In this document: positions 21,467-31,506 of the stretch, in pieces
Numbering within the stretch: position 1 is the stretch's first letter
Layout of the letters: the number at the start of each line of letters is the position of its first letter
Origin: Paracoccaceae bacterium
GTDB taxonomy: Bacteria > Pseudomonadota > Alphaproteobacteria > Rhodobacterales > Rhodobacteraceae
Direction of reading: 5' to 3'
Length of the DNA stretch: 64,000 bases
Assembly (NCBI GenBank): GCA_028284705.1
Contig: JANQRE010000015.1
Location: forward strand, 23,501 to 87,500
Notes under the pieces: generated by a model
Database searches by the model: none
Seen by the model: only the letters and a program-made list of their open reading frames with translations
Told to the model about the DNA's origin: nothing
Translations under genes and position numbers: made by a program

Positions 21467-24331
21467 ATGGCTGAGCTGAAAAAGATCGAAGTGCGCGGCG
21501 CGCGCGAGCACAATCTGAAATCGGTGGATGTCGATATTCCGCGCGATGAGCTAGTCGTGATCACTGGTCTGTCGGGGTCGGGCAAATCCTCGCTGGCGTT
21601 TGATACGATCTATGCGGAGGGGCAGCGGCGTTACGTCGAGTCGCTCTCTGCCTATGCTCGCCAATTCCTCGATATGATGGAAAAGCCGGATGTGGACCAC
21701 ATCGCGGGTCTGTCACCGGCGATTTCCATTGAGCAGAAAACGACCTCCAAGAACCCGCGCTCCACGGTCGGCACGGTGACCGAAATTTACGACTACATGC
21801 GGCTACTCTTTGCCCGCGCCGGCACACCGTATTCGCCAGCCACAGGTGAGCCGATTGAGGCCCAACAGGTCCAGGACATGGTCGATCGGGTCATGGAGAT
21901 GGAGGAGGGCACGCGCGGCTACCTGCTCGCCCCGATCATCCGAGACCGGAAAGGTGAATATCGCAAGGAATTTCAGGAGCTTGCGAAGCAGGGCTTTCAA
22001 CGCGTGAAGGTCGATGGGGAGTTCTATGAGCTGGAAAACCCACCAACCCTCGACAAGAAATTCCGCCATGCCATCGATGTGGTCGTGGACCGGATCGTTG
22101 TGCGCGAGGGCTTGGAGACACGGCTGGCCGATAGTTTCCGCACCGCGCTCGATCTGGCCGATGGGATCGCGGTTCTGGAGACCGCGCCGAAGGATGATAC
22201 CGAGCCTGAACGTATCACCTTCTCGGAAAACTTCGCTTGTCCAGTCTCGGGCTTCACGATCCCAGAGATCGAACCGCGCCTCTTCTCCTTCAACGCACCA
22301 TTCGGAGCGTGCCCGTCCTGTGACGGCCTCGGTGTAGAACTCTTCTTCGACGAACGTCTCGTGGTGCCCGATGCCTCGCTGAAACTCTTTGATGGCGCGC
22401 TTGCGCCGTGGCGGAAGGGAAAATCCCCGTATTTCCTGCAAACCATTGAAGCCATTGCGAAACATTACGAGTTCGACAAAAACACGCCGTGGAAAGACCT
22501 GCCGAAATTCGTCCAGCAGGTCTTCCTGTATGGCTCCGGCGATGAGGACATTCTCTTCCGCTATGACGAGGGCGGACGTGTCTATCAGGTGACCCGTGCC
22601 TTCGAAGGCGTGATCCCGAATATGGAGCGGCGCTATCGCGAAACCGATTCCAGTTGGATCCGCGAGGAGTTTGAGCGCTACCAGAACAACCGTCCCTGCG
22701 GCACCTGTGATGGCTATCGCCTGAAGCCTGAGGCGCTCGCCGTGAAAATCGCTGGTCTGCATATCGGCGAGGTGGTGCAGATGTCGATCAGGGAGGCCTA
22801 TGTCTGGTGCGAAAGTGTGCCCGAGAGCCTGACGGCGCAGAAAAACGAAATCGCGCGCGCGATCCTGAAGGAAATTCGCGAGCGGCTTGGATTTTTGAAC
22901 AATGTTGGCCTCGAATACCTGACCCTTAGTCGCAACGCGGGCACGTTATCGGGCGGTGAAAGCCAGCGGATCAGGCTGGCCAGCCAGATCGGGTCCGGGC
23001 TGACGGGCGTGCTCTATGTGCTCGATGAGCCTTCCATCGGGCTGCATCAGCGGGACAATGACCGACTGCTCACGACCCTGAAAAACCTGCGGGATCAGGG
23101 CAACACGGTGATCGTTGTGGAACATGATGAGGAGGCCATTCGCGAGGCCGACTATGTGTTCGACATCGGCCCCGGAGCAGGGGTGCATGGTGGCGAGATT
23201 GTCGCGCATGGACCTCCCACCGAGATCGCAGCAAATCCTAAGTCGATTACGGGCGATTACCTTATGGGACGCCGCGAAATCTCGGTTCCGACCGAGCGCC
23301 GCAAAGGCAACAAGAAGAAAGTCCGGGTCAAGAAGGCGACCGGCAACAACCTGCAAAACGTCACCGTCGATTTTCCTCTGGGCAAATTTGTCTGCGTGAC
23401 CGGCGTGTCCGGTGGGGGAAAATCCACGCTGACCATCGAGACGCTATTTAAGACCGCCTCGATGCGTCTCAACGGGGCGCGGCAGACGCCCGCGCCCTGC
23501 GAAACTATCGAGGGTCTGGAGCATCTCGACAAGGTCATCGACATCGACCAACGGCCAATCGGGCGTACGCCACGCTCGAACCCAGCAACTTACACCGGCG
23601 CTTTCACCCCGATCCGCGATTGGTTCGCCGGCCTGCCGGAGTCGAAGGCGCGGGGGTACAAGCCGGGGCGTTTTTCGTTCAACGTTAAAGGTGGGCGCTG
23701 TGAGGCCTGCCAGGGCGATGGTGTCATCAAGATCGAGATGCATTTCCTGCCGGATGTCTACGTCACCTGCGAGACCTGCAATGGCGCGCGCTACAACCGC
23801 GAGACCCTGGAAATTAAGTTTAAAGGCAAGAGCATAGCGGACGTTCTTGATATGACTGTTGAGGACGCACAGGAGTTCTTCAAGGCGGTGCCCAGCATTC
23901 GCGAGAAGATGGATGCCCTGATGCGTGTGGGGCTCGGTTATATCAAGGTCGGCCAACAGGCGACCACGCTGTCGGGTGGTGAAGCGCAACGAGTGAAGCT
24001 GTCAAAAGAGCTGTCAAAACGCTCCACCGGACGGACGCTTTATATCCTCGACGAACCCACCACAGGCCTGCATTTCGAAGACGTACGCAAACTGCTCGAA
24101 GTGCTGCATGAGCTCGTTGAAGGTGGCAACACAGTGATCGTGATCGAGCACAATCTCGATGTCGTCAAGACCGCCGACCATATCATCGACATCGGCCCCG
24201 AAGGCGGTGATGGCGGTGGCAAGATCGTCGCCACCGGCACACCGGAAAAGGTGGCCGAAGTCAAAGAAAGCTATACAGGTCAATATCTTGGCCCGATGCT
24301 GGCCGCCAAGAAGAAAGTCGCGGCGGAGTAG
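21467..24331 (+). CDS. uvrA: Excinuclease ABC subunit A
   Basis: DNA damage recognition ATPase of nucleotide excision repair, 954 aa, cytosolic. Two ABC modules are visible: Walker [15 protein letters not shown] near 35 and [14 protein letters not shown] near 645; signature motifs [16 protein letters not shown] and [15 protein letters not shown]; zinc-finger cysteines in [16 protein letters not shown] and CEACQGDG...CETCNGARY. Length is normal. A LexA box upstream indicates SOS control. The next ORF begins 1 base after the stop. Confidence 0.97.
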   Translation: MAELKKIEVRGAREHNLKSVDVDIPRDELVVITGLSGSGKSSLAFDTIYAEGQRRYVESLSAYARQFLDMMEKPDVDHIAGLSPAISIEQKTTSKNPRSTVGTVTEIYDYMRLLFARAGTPYSPATGEPIEAQQVQDMVDRVMEMEEGTRGYLLAPIIRDRKGEYRKEFQELAKQGFQRVKVDGEFYELENPPTLDKKFRHAIDVVVDRIVVREGLETRLADSFRTALDLADGIAVLETAPKDDTEPERITFSENFACPVSGFTIPEIEPRLFSFNAPFGACPSCDGLGVELFFDERLVVPDASLKLFDGALAPWRKGKSPYFLQTIEAIAKHYEFDKNTPWKDLPKFVQQVFLYGSGDEDILFRYDEGGRVYQVTRAFEGVIPNMERRYRETDSSWIREEFERYQNNRPCGTCDGYRLKPEALAVKIAGLHIGEVVQMSIREAYVWCESVPESLTAQKNEIARAILKEIRERLGFLNNVGLEYLTLSRNAGTLSGGESQRIRLASQIGSGLTGVLYVLDEPSIGLHQRDNDRLLTTLKNLRDQGNTVIVVEHDEEAIREADYVFDIGPGAGVHGGEIVAHGPPTEIAANPKSITGDYLMGRREISVPTERRKGNKKKVRVKKATGNNLQNVTVDFPLGKFVCVTGVSGGGKSTLTIETLFKTASMRLNGARQTPAPCETIEGLEHLDKVIDIDQRPIGRTPRSNPATYTGAFTPIRDWFAGLPESKARGYKPGRFSFNVKGGRCEACQGDGVIKIEMHFLPDVYVTCETCNGARYNRETLEIKFKGKSIADVLDMTVEDAQEFFKAVPSIREKMDALMRVGLGYIKVGQQATTLSGGEAQRVKLSKELSKRSTGRTLYILDEPTTGLHFEDVRKLLEVLHELVEGGNTVIVIEHNLDVVKTADHIIDIGPEGGDGGGKIVATGTPEKVAEVKESYTGQYLGPMLAAKKKVAAE

Positions 24332-24332
24332 C

Positions 24333-24749
24333 ATGGCACGAACCCCGTTCGAAGATCCGAACATAGAGGCCGCCTTTCGCGGCTTTTCGGATGAGCTTCG
24401 TGATGACTTCCTGTCGCTCCGTGAGATGATCTTTGATGTGGCGAACGAAACCGACGGGATTGATGGCCTTGAGGAGAGCCTCAAATGGGGTCAGCCTTCA
24501 TATCGCCCCAAAGCGCGGTTCGGAACGGCCGTCCGGCTCGGCATTGGAAAAACCGGTGGTCCTGCATTGCTCACGCATTGTCAGACGCGCGTGTTGCATG
24601 ATTTCCGGACGGCGTTCCCGGATAGCTTTCACTACGACGGCAATCGCGGGCTCGAACTGACCGACGCGACAAAAGGTAAGCACGAGGAATTGCGTCTCTT
24701 CATACGCTCGGCGCTCACCTACAGGCAGGACAAAGCCAAAGTGGCGTGA
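24333..24749 (+). CDS. DUF1801 domain-containing protein
   Basis: 138 aa. The DUF1801/YdhG-like fold is indicated by ESLKWGQPSYRPK, the C-terminal ELRLFIRSALTYRQ and the overall length. ATG 24333 starts one base after the uvrA TAG, so it is translated from the uvrA transcript and could be SOS-induced with it. Function not established. Cytosolic, no membrane segment. It converges with the DUF2189 gene, leaving 7 bases between stops. Confidence 0.82.
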   Translation: MARTPFEDPNIEAAFRGFSDELRDDFLSLREMIFDVANETDGIDGLEESLKWGQPSYRPKARFGTAVRLGIGKTGGPALLTHCQTRVLHDFRTAFPDSFHYDGNRGLELTDATKGKHEELRLFIRSALTYRQDKAKVA

Positions 24750-24756
24750 GGGCTCG

Positions 24757-25620
24757 TCAGGTGGGTCTGACGACCGCTCGGCGATAGAGATGCCAGGTCG
24801 CGTGGCCCAGAACCGGAAGCGCGACGACCATCCCAAGAAATAGTGTCAAGACGCTCAAACCCAACAGAATGACGACAATCGCGCCCCATGCCGCGACCGT
24901 AGTCGGATTGCGGCGAGAGACTTCCAGCGAGGTCGCGACGGCAACCGGCAGGCCCACCCTTCGGTCGATCAGGAGCGGGAAAGATATGATCGTCATCGCC
25001 AAAACCATGGCGGCTAGGACGAACCCAATGCCGGAGCCGACAATCAGCATTGTCCAGCCCGCGCCGGTCGAGAAAATGTCGCCCATGAAGGCCAAAAGGG
25101 ACGCTGGCGGCTCAGGCCCAAGCGTCACGGCGTAGAGCGACAGAGCGACTCCGATCCAGATCAGGAACGTAACGGTCAGAAAGAACGCAAGCGCCAGAAT
25201 GGGGATGAGCGAGGGCGACTCGATGATTTTGAACGCCGAATTCCAATGCGTGGCTTCTTCGCGCTCGCGTCGGCGGCTCAGCTCGTAAAGGCCGATCGCT
25301 GCCACGGGGCCCAGTAGGGCGAAGCCAGAAATCAGTGGAAAGATGAGCGGTAGAAGATCGCGATTGAACGCGATCCAGGTCAGTGCAAGCCCGATCACCG
25401 GGTAGACGAGCACGATGAAAATGACATCCGTTCGAAGGTGCAGGAAATCGTCGAAACCGGCCCGCAGGGCTTCTCGCAGGTCGGCGGTCGTGATGTCTCG
25501 AAGTTCAATTGGGCGCTGATCAATGCCGCCCATTTCCTCAGTGCCGTCACCGATAAATCTGGAGCCGCGCTCAAACAGCCGCGCGGTCCAGGACAGGGGA
25601 TTTCCGATTGTCTTGGCCAT
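24757..25620 (-). CDS. DUF2189 integral membrane protein
   Basis: 287 aa with about six membrane helices (from FIVLVYPVIGLALTWIAF onward). The family core is the N-terminal IELRDITTADLREALRAGFDDF and GLYELSRRREREEATHW. ATG 25620 is preceded by GAGAGGTGACC; an in-frame ATG 39 bases upstream lacks a ribosome site. The protein is common in Rhodobacterales and of unknown role. The 148 bases upstream (25621-25768) hold no gene I can see. Confidence 0.83.
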   Translation of the reverse strand: MAKTIGNPLSWTARLFERGSRFIGDGTEEMGGIDQRPIELRDITTADLREALRAGFDDFLHLRTDVIFIVLVYPVIGLALTWIAFNRDLLPLIFPLISGFALLGPVAAIGLYELSRRREREEATHWNSAFKIIESPSLIPILALAFFLTVTFLIWIGVALSLYAVTLGPEPPASLLAFMGDIFSTGAGWTMLIVGSGIGFVLAAMVLAMTIISFPLLIDRRVGLPVAVATSLEVSRRNPTTVAAWGAIVVILLGLSVLTLFLGMVVALPVLGHATWHLYRRAVVRPT

Positions 25621-25768
25621 GGTCACCTCTCGCGTCTCAGTTGCAGGGTATCGCTGCACCGGGTTCGCGAGTTATGCCGCCGCACTTCCGTGACCCGGGC
25701 ACCCCTCATCATACCTCAAAACCGGGTTTTATCCTAATGACGCCCCGGACGCGTCTCTGACAGGCCGA

Positions 25769-26977
25769 CTAATCAGCCAGTATGGTCTTGATTTCAGACG
25801 AGCTTTCCAGCGTCTTGTGCACCGGGCATTTGTCGGCAATTTCGAGCAGTCGCGCGCGCTGCTCCTCCGTCAGGTCGCCTTCAAGGTGGATTTTCCGTTC
25901 GAAGGTATCGATCTTGGAATGTCCACCATCTGCATCCTGTGCGTGCATCGCATCATGCTTGATATCCACCGTGACCTTCGTCAGCGGCCATTTCTTGCGC
26001 CGCGCATACATGCGGATTGTCATGGACGTGCAGGCCCCCAGACCGGCGGAGAGAAAGCCATAGGGCGTCATGCCTTTGTTCGTGCCGCCATAGGCCAAGG
26101 GCTCGTCCGCATAGGCGTGATGCTCTCGGGTATTCACATCCTGCAAGAAGCCTTCCGGGTCTGCTTCCGCGACACGAACAATACCTTCGGGTGCGCCAAT
26201 AGGAGGGGCAGGTGGGCGCAGATCGATATATTTCGTGGCCCAGGCGGAAATGACATCCGCCGCATATTCCGCATCGGCGGGCCGAGTGATCAGGTGATCG
26301 GCATCGCACAGCGTGATGAAGCTTTTGGGATGTTTGGCATGCAGGAAAATCTGCGTGGCATTCTCGATGCCGACAATGTCGTCGAGAGGCGCATGCAGCA
26401 CCAGCAGCGCGCGTTTGAGGTTCGAGATCGACGGGCCCAGTTTTTCGGCGGAGACGTTCTCGACGAAATCCCGACCAATCCGAATGGGCCGCCCACCCAA
26501 CTGCACTTCACAGACGCCTTGCGCCTTGATGTCGTCAAGCGCGTCGGCAAAGTTATGCGTCACGTGGTCGGGATCGAAGGGCGCACCAATAGTCGTGACT
26601 GCTTTGACTGACGGCAGTTGTTCGGCGGCGCGCAGAACTGCTGCGCCACCCAGAGAGTGACCGATTAGAAGGTCCGGCGCCATGCCACGTTTTGTCAGCT
26701 CTTCCGAGGCGAGGACCAGATCGCGCACATTGGACGAGAAGGTGGTGTTCTCAAACTCACCCTCAGAGTGCCCCAGCCCGGTGAAATCAAACCGCAGGAC
26801 CGCAAACCCCATGGCGGTCAGTCGCTGCGAGATACGCTTCGCGGCGGGGATATCCTTTGAGCAGGTAAAGCAATGCGCAAAGAGAGCGGTTGCCAGCACC
26901 GGCCCATCCGGGAGATCGAGGCGGCCAGCCAAAGGATCACCGGAATGACCGGTGAATGTCAGTTTTTCCATGCTCAT
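25769..26977 (-). CDS. Alpha/beta hydrolase - OsmC fusion protein
   Basis: 402 aa, two domains. The N-terminal half (1-255) is an alpha/beta hydrolase with nucleophile motif LIGHSLGGAAV; the C-terminal half (265-402) is an OsmC/Ohr-type domain with the two thiol residues in GLGACTSMTIRMYA and ADKCPVHKTLES. OsmC proteins reduce organic hydroperoxides. The fused form is a known family; the hydrolase could release acyl peroxides for the OsmC half (inference). ATG 26977 is preferred over an upstream ATG because GAGGGA lies before it. Confidence 0.88.
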   Translation of the reverse strand: MSMEKLTFTGHSGDPLAGRLDLPDGPVLATALFAHCFTCSKDIPAAKRISQRLTAMGFAVLRFDFTGLGHSEGEFENTTFSSNVRDLVLASEELTKRGMAPDLLIGHSLGGAAVLRAAEQLPSVKAVTTIGAPFDPDHVTHNFADALDDIKAQGVCEVQLGGRPIRIGRDFVENVSAEKLGPSISNLKRALLVLHAPLDDIVGIENATQIFLHAKHPKSFITLCDADHLITRPADAEYAADVISAWATKYIDLRPPAPPIGAPEGIVRVAEADPEGFLQDVNTREHHAYADEPLAYGGTNKGMTPYGFLSAGLGACTSMTIRMYARRKKWPLTKVTVDIKHDAMHAQDADGGHSKIDTFERKIHLEGDLTEEQRARLLEIADKCPVHKTLESSSEIKTILAD

Positions 26978-27095
26978 GCGACCGTCCCTCGCGAGTTTTG
27001 TCGTGCAGATGCCGTGCAAATCATGACGTGCAGGTGGAAACGCCTCAACCGCTTAGCCAGTAAAGTCACGAGATGGTGAGCGAAGGCGAAGGATT

Positions 27096-27989
27096 GTGAA
27101 AGGAAAGGTGCGAGGCGTTGTCTTATTGGCCGCTTTTTTCGTGACGGTGGCCTCCTTTCTGGGTTTTCTGCACCCGGCGGGGGACAGTTTCGCCGTTTTC
27201 CGCAGGCCGATTGCAGCTTTTCTATTGCTTGCTGCTCTGTTTGCGTCAGGACGAACGCAAGGTCTCGCCGTCATTTTTGCTGCGGTCAGCATGTCGAGCA
27301 CCGTTGCGTGGCGGCAAGACGGTCCGGAGGAGATGACTATCTATGTTCGCAACCTTCTGGCCGACAACACCCAGATCGAGAGAATCGCAGCAGAGATTGA
27401 AGCGAGGTCGCCCGAAATTGTTGCTTTGCAAGAGGTGTCCAAACACAACCGTGCATTGCTAAAGCGTCTTGCCGGCACCTATCCACACCAACATTTCTGC
27501 CATTTCTCCGACTGGTCCGGTATGGCGATTTTGAGCAAAACGGCAGCGACCGAACAGGGACGCTGCTCGGCTACACGTGGTCTAGCCGCCATGCCTATCA
27601 AACACGCCAACAAGACGCTTTGGGCGGTTTCAGTCCACCTCCATTTGCCATGGCCTTTGCAGGATGGTGGACCACTTGATGATTTCGTTTCTTTTCTTGG
27701 TGACTTGGATGGGCCAAGAGTGTTGGCGGGCGACTTCAACATGGTGCATTGGGGATATGCCCCGCGAAAGCTGGCGCGTTCAGTCGGGGTCACGCGAGCG
27801 ACTGGATCCGGGCCGACTTTTCGTGTTGCGCGCCATATTTGGGTCGCGATTGATCACGTTTACGCCCCCGGCGGGGGGCGAGCAGAGCGTTTGCCCAAGT
27901 TTGGATCGGACCATCATGGGCTTCTCGCTCGCGTGTCGCTGTCAACTAGTGAAGTCGCCCATAAAATCCCATCCGCTCCTCATCGGTGA
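27096..27989 (+). CDS. Endonuclease/exonuclease/phosphatase (EEP) family protein
   Basis: 297 aa. Two to three hydrophobic N-terminal segments (about 6-70) anchor it in the membrane; the EEP domain (about 82-285) follows with the metal and catalytic motifs IVALQEVSKHN, VLAGDFNM, AIDHVYA and FGSDHHGLL. These proteins are phosphodiesterases on the periplasmic face; substrate is unknown. Its last 44 bases overlap the 3' end of the convergent 2OG oxygenase gene, so the C-terminal tail after SLSTSE may be non-conserved. Confidence 0.85.
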   Translation: MKGKVRGVVLLAAFFVTVASFLGFLHPAGDSFAVFRRPIAAFLLLAALFASGRTQGLAVIFAAVSMSSTVAWRQDGPEEMTIYVRNLLADNTQIERIAAEIEARSPEIVALQEVSKHNRALLKRLAGTYPHQHFCHFSDWSGMAILSKTAATEQGRCSATRGLAAMPIKHANKTLWAVSVHLHLPWPLQDGGPLDDFVSFLGDLDGPRVLAGDFNMVHWGYAPRKLARSVGVTRATGSGPTFRVARHIWVAIDHVYAPGGGRAERLPKFGSDHHGLLARVSLSTSEVAHKIPSAPHR

Positions 27990-28734
27990 ACCACGCGCCG
28001 GGGTAATCATAGTAGGTCATGACGGTGATGATGCGTCGTTTCGGGCCTTTGGGTGGGGTCACGCGATGGGCGGTATTCACGCCCTTGAAAACGTTCAGCG
28101 TGCCAGGTTCGACATCGAGCAATTGCACCTGATCGTCTTCGCCCGTCAGAAGCTTCGCCACGCCGTCGTAATTGGGATCGTCGGCGGATCGCAGGTCGGA
28201 CCGGTACTCAAAACCACCGCCGATCTCCGGCTTTTGTAAGAGCAGCGTTACGGTGAATTGTGAGCGGTCAAAATGCCAGTTCAGCGCTTCACCTTCGTGA
28301 TAGGCCATCACGTTGAACGCTGCGAGCTGATCGGCCATGGGATAAAGCGGACCGGTCTCCATGACATCGGCTAGAAAGCGCGGCAGGGCGGGGTCGTAGT
28401 AAAGTTGCGCGACAGGCGTGTCTTGCAAAAGATCGCCGCAGAGCGTGTGGTTCGTCGTGTTGAGTTCGCGTAGGGCAGGGTGATCGGGGTCGAGGCCCGG
28501 GATTTCCTTTTTGAAGTAGATGTTGTGGGCGCGCTGATGGGTGAAGCTTTTCTCTGCCCAAAGAGGTTCAGCGGCGGCCAGCGTTTCGGCGATCGCTTCA
28601 GATTTCAGAAATCCATGCAGGTTGAACATGCCCGTCGCGTTCATCTCGTTCCGGCACCGGGCCACAAGCGCTTCACGCTCCGGCCCATCTCGATGGATTG
28701 GGAAGAGATGCGTTTCTATCAGGTCTTCAATCAT
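27946..28734 (-). CDS. 2OG-Fe(II) dioxygenase next to dddP
   Basis: 262 aa cytosolic non-heme iron oxygenase. The facial triad is complete: H154 and D156 in NWHFDRSQF, distal H223 in NTAHRV, with R233/R234 for 2-oxoglutarate. The layout resembles free-amino-acid hydroxylases and BesD/HalD-type halogenases, but the carboxylate D156 that halogenases lose is present, so hydroxylation is expected. The start overlaps the cupin stop in ATGA. It is the last gene of the dddP operon, suggesting a role linked to DMSP or its products (inference). Confidence 0.83.
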   Translation of the reverse strand: MIEDLIETHLFPIHRDGPEREALVARCRNEMNATGMFNLHGFLKSEAIAETLAAAEPLWAEKSFTHQRAHNIYFKKEIPGLDPDHPALRELNTTNHTLCGDLLQDTPVAQLYYDPALPRFLADVMETGPLYPMADQLAAFNVMAYHEGEALNWHFDRSQFTVTLLLQKPEIGGGFEYRSDLRSADDPNYDGVAKLLTGEDDQVQLLDVEPGTLNVFKGVNTAHRVTPPKGPKRRIITVMTYYDYPGAWFTDEERMGFYGRLH

Positions 28735-29315
28735 AACTCTGTCTTGGCTGTGTAGTGGTAGCTGTCGGTCGAGACATCGCCGCGCCAGACATAGATCGAC
28801 ATGAAGGCCTGGTCGGTCGATTTTGTACCATGCGGCGTGAAAGAGGGATGATGCGCGCGCGCACCGGGGCCAAGTGCGTTGAAGGCACCGTCCCCGGACT
28901 TCCAATGTCCGACACCTGCCAACATTACAAAGACCTCCTCCGCCGCATGAGTGCGGATGCCATATTCGACGCCGGGCAGGAACCCGTAAAGCCCGATGCG
29001 GAATTGTTCAGACGGCAGAAACCCGTCCGGGCCGATCAGTTCCACATGCAGCTTGTGAATGCTATGGGCGATATAGGTGGGGTCGTCCGAGGTCTGTGGC
29101 GGGGCCCAGGGCAGGGGCGTTGCCGCGATGTCTCGACAGACCGGGTGGGCATCTGGGTCCTGCAGCACATCCAGCATTGCATTCGGCAAGGGTGCGGTGT
29201 CGCGGGCGAGGTCTGGCAGATCGGACGACATCAGCGCTGCCCTGGCCGTCTTTTCGATCTCTAAGTCTCCGTCGAGAGCTTCGGCAAGTCCCAAGGAGAG
29301 CCTTGCGAGCGTCAT
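28731..29315 (-). CDS. DddQ-like cupin (DMSP lyase family), catalytic Tyr replaced
   Basis: 194 aa, helical N-terminus then a cupin. It aligns by eye with DddQ-type DMSP lyases: LYGFLPGVEYGIRTHAAEEV matches the metal-binding strand, WKSGDGAF the middle, and H162 (SFTPHGT) the distal ligand. From memory, the family has HxHxxxExY; here it reads R121-T-H123-AAE-E127-V-F129, so the first His is Arg and the catalytic Tyr is Phe. Metal ligands H123, E127 and H162 remain. It may be inactive on DMSP, or act differently. Four bases after dddP, ATGA overlap with the oxygenase. Confidence 0.8.
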   Translation of the reverse strand: MTLARLSLGLAEALDGDLEIEKTARAALMSSDLPDLARDTAPLPNAMLDVLQDPDAHPVCRDIAATPLPWAPPQTSDDPTYIAHSIHKLHVELIGPDGFLPSEQFRIGLYGFLPGVEYGIRTHAAEEVFVMLAGVGHWKSGDGAFNALGPGARAHHPSFTPHGTKSTDQAFMSIYVWRGDVSTDSYHYTAKTEL

Positions 29316-29319
29316 CCGG

Positions 29320-30663
29320 TCAGGCCTCGCCCATCAGGGCCGGGTCGAACGGGTATTTTGTCAGGTTTTCATACCCATTCTCAGTGATCAGCACTTGGTC
29401 TTCGAGCTTGATCGAGAAATCGCCACCCACTTCGCCCGCCAGAACCTCCACGCAAAGCGTCATGCCCGGCTCCAGCGCGTAGTCAAACGCGCCCGGCACC
29501 GCCTTGTCGGGGTAGGCCACCAGCGGCCATTCATCACACAAGCCCACCCCATGCATCAGGCAGCCATATTTCTGCGCCTGAAACTTGTCGTGCAGTTTAT
29601 GACAATTCGCGGTCAGTTCCGGGATCGTCACGCCGGGCCTCAGCATCTCCATATTGGTCATGATGTGTTCGACCGAGTGCTTCATGGCGTCGATCATGTC
29701 CTGTCGGGGTTTTTGGTCGCCGACCCACCATGTCCGCGAGATATCGCAGCAGATGCCGTAAGCGCCGACCAGATCGGTATCGAAGGCGATGATCTCGTTG
29801 TTCTGGGTCACCCGAGGGCCGCATTCCTGAAACCATGGGTTGGTGCGTTGGCCGGAGGCAAGAAGCCGCGTCTCGATCCATTCACCGCCGCGCTTGATGT
29901 TTTCGGCATGTAGAACCGCCCAGATGTCATCCTCGGTCACGCCACCCTTTGGCACTTCCGTGCGGGCAAACTCCTCCATCGGATAGATCGCCATCTCGCA
30001 AGCATGGCAGGCGGCGCGCATGGCGAGTATCTCATCCGGGCCTTTCACGGACCGTGACTTTTCCGTGCATTCCTCGCCCTCCATGATCTCGAAGCCCTGC
30101 GCTTCCAGCGCGCGCAGCCCATGCAGCATGATCTTGTCGACACCGAGCCGTTTGTTGCCGCTGCCATGGTCCTCGATCAGCACCCGCACTTCGTTGGCAA
30201 AGACATCTGCCGCCACATCCGTTTTGTCGCCGCGGTCGAAATAGAAGAGGTCCGCGCCGGAGCGCTGTTCCCGCACCAGGGGGTTGAATTTGCTTAAGAA
30301 AGGCGAGTTCTTGTAGTCCCACATCACCATATAGCCATCGGCACAAAGCAGAAGCGCGCGGAACGGATTATGCGTGTTCCAAAGCTGCATATTGGTGGAA
30401 TCCGAGGCGTAGCGGATGTTCAACGGATCGAAGACCAAGAGCCCGCCCCAATCGCGATCAACAATATGCTGCGTCAGACGTTTCCAGCGGTATTCGCGCA
30501 TCTTGGCAAGGTTGGGCAGTTCCAGCCCTGCCGCCGCCCATTCATCGAAGGCCAGTTGTGGGGGGCCGATTTCAATGCGGTCATTGTCGTTTGGTGTACC
30601 GTCACCCAGTGTTGCTCCCTTTGAGGGATCGATTTTCCGACCGTCGCGATAATGCTGGTTCAT
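29320..30663 (-). CDS. dddP: DMSP lyase DddP (M24 peptidase fold)
   Basis: 447 aa. It cleaves dimethylsulfoniopropionate to dimethyl sulfide and acrylate in the cytosol. The N-terminus MNQHYRDGRKIDPSKGATL and the region VLHAENIKRGGEWIETRLLA are characteristic of roseobacter DddP. The six metal ligands described for DddP fall at the same numbers here: D295, D297, D307, H371, E406 and E421. It heads a three-gene minus-strand operon with a DddQ-like cupin and a 2OG oxygenase. The 96 bases to the divergent gene hold its promoter. Confidence 0.95.
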   Translation of the reverse strand: MNQHYRDGRKIDPSKGATLGDGTPNDNDRIEIGPPQLAFDEWAAAGLELPNLAKMREYRWKRLTQHIVDRDWGGLLVFDPLNIRYASDSTNMQLWNTHNPFRALLLCADGYMVMWDYKNSPFLSKFNPLVREQRSGADLFYFDRGDKTDVAADVFANEVRVLIEDHGSGNKRLGVDKIMLHGLRALEAQGFEIMEGEECTEKSRSVKGPDEILAMRAACHACEMAIYPMEEFARTEVPKGGVTEDDIWAVLHAENIKRGGEWIETRLLASGQRTNPWFQECGPRVTQNNEIIAFDTDLVGAYGICCDISRTWWVGDQKPRQDMIDAMKHSVEHIMTNMEMLRPGVTIPELTANCHKLHDKFQAQKYGCLMHGVGLCDEWPLVAYPDKAVPGAFDYALEPGMTLCVEVLAGEVGGDFSIKLEDQVLITENGYENLTKYPFDPALMGEA

Positions 30664-30759
30664 CGCTTGTCTCCCCGTGGTCTTTTGTCCAAGGATGAGC
30701 GGGGCAAAAGGCTCGATGCCGTTCTGAAAACGGCCAATTCACGCCGCTTTTGGAGCGAA

Positions 30760-31506
30760 ATGCACGAAATCTGTCAGAAACGCTTGAGATTTGCGCCCTG
30801 GCTGGAGGAAAAATCCCGCCGGTTGCCCGGGGTTATGCCGCTTGAGATGGCAGATTGGCTGCAGGTGGATGAGGCTTTCGACGCGCAGATCGCGGAGAAG
30901 GCGCGGCTTCTTCGCGCTTGCCGCGAAGAGGTTCTGCAGACCTCACCACAAGCGCAAGCCTCTGCTGAAGAACTCCTTGCGCTGGCCACCAAACACAGCG
31001 AGGCGGTCCCGCACGGGAGCGATGAGCCGCTCGCAAAGCTCGCAACCTTCACGCAAGAGGATTTCTGCATCCTGCAAAAACAAGGGGACGAACATGTCCT
31101 GACCGCCGCGCTCCTCTGTTTTCCGGCCAGTTGGACCCTGGCGGAGAAGTTCCTGCGGCCTTTGACAGTAATCCACGACCCCGTCGCGCCCTACACCGAT
31201 GATATCGCCAAACGCGTGCAACGGCTTTTCGATGCGGTGCGCCCGGATCGCCCGCTCTGGCGCGCCAATGCGTTGCGCTATTCCGACCCGACACTCTTTC
31301 AACCGCGGCGCTATGGCGAGAACCGCGATCATCCGGAGGAGGGCGGCTATATCCGCTCCGAACGCCAATCGATCCTGCGCCTGCCGGAAACCGATGCGGT
31401 GGTCTTCTCGATCCACACCACCGTGATCCCCGAAAGCGCCTTGACGCCTGAGCAAGCGGCTGGTTTGCAGAAGCACCCGATCATCCATGCCAGCGAGGAT
31501 GCATGA
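30760..31506 (+). CDS. Heme-dependent oxidative N-demethylase-like protein (DUF3445)
   Basis: 248 aa. The DUF3445 family includes the alpha subunit of dimethylamine N-demethylase. Family blocks visible are RFAPWLEEKSRRLPGVMPL at the start, LCFPASWTLAEKFLRPL, and RYSDPTLFQPRRY plus RSERQSILRLPETDAVVFSIHT near the C-terminus. I prefer ATG 30760 (TGGAG 4 bases upstream); the frame stays open back to 30652, but that would overlap the dddP start. It is divergent from dddP and overlaps the following methyltransferase by ATGA. No reductase subunits are adjacent. Confidence 0.82.
   Translation: MHEICQKRLRFAPWLEEKSRRLPGVMPLEMADWLQVDEAFDAQIAEKARLLRACREEVLQTSPQAQASAEELLALATKHSEAVPHGSDEPLAKLATFTQEDFCILQKQGDEHVLTAALLCFPASWTLAEKFLRPLTVIHDPVAPYTDDIAKRVQRLFDAVRPDRPLWRANALRYSDPTLFQPRRYGENRDHPEEGGYIRSERQSILRLPETDAVVFSIHTTVIPESALTPEQAAGLQKHPIIHASEDA

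Noticed and set aside
27946..28734. 2OG enzyme as a BesD-type halogenase
   Set aside because: Halogenases replace the carboxylate ligand with Gly or Ala; here Asp156 is present, so hydroxylation is the safer expectation.
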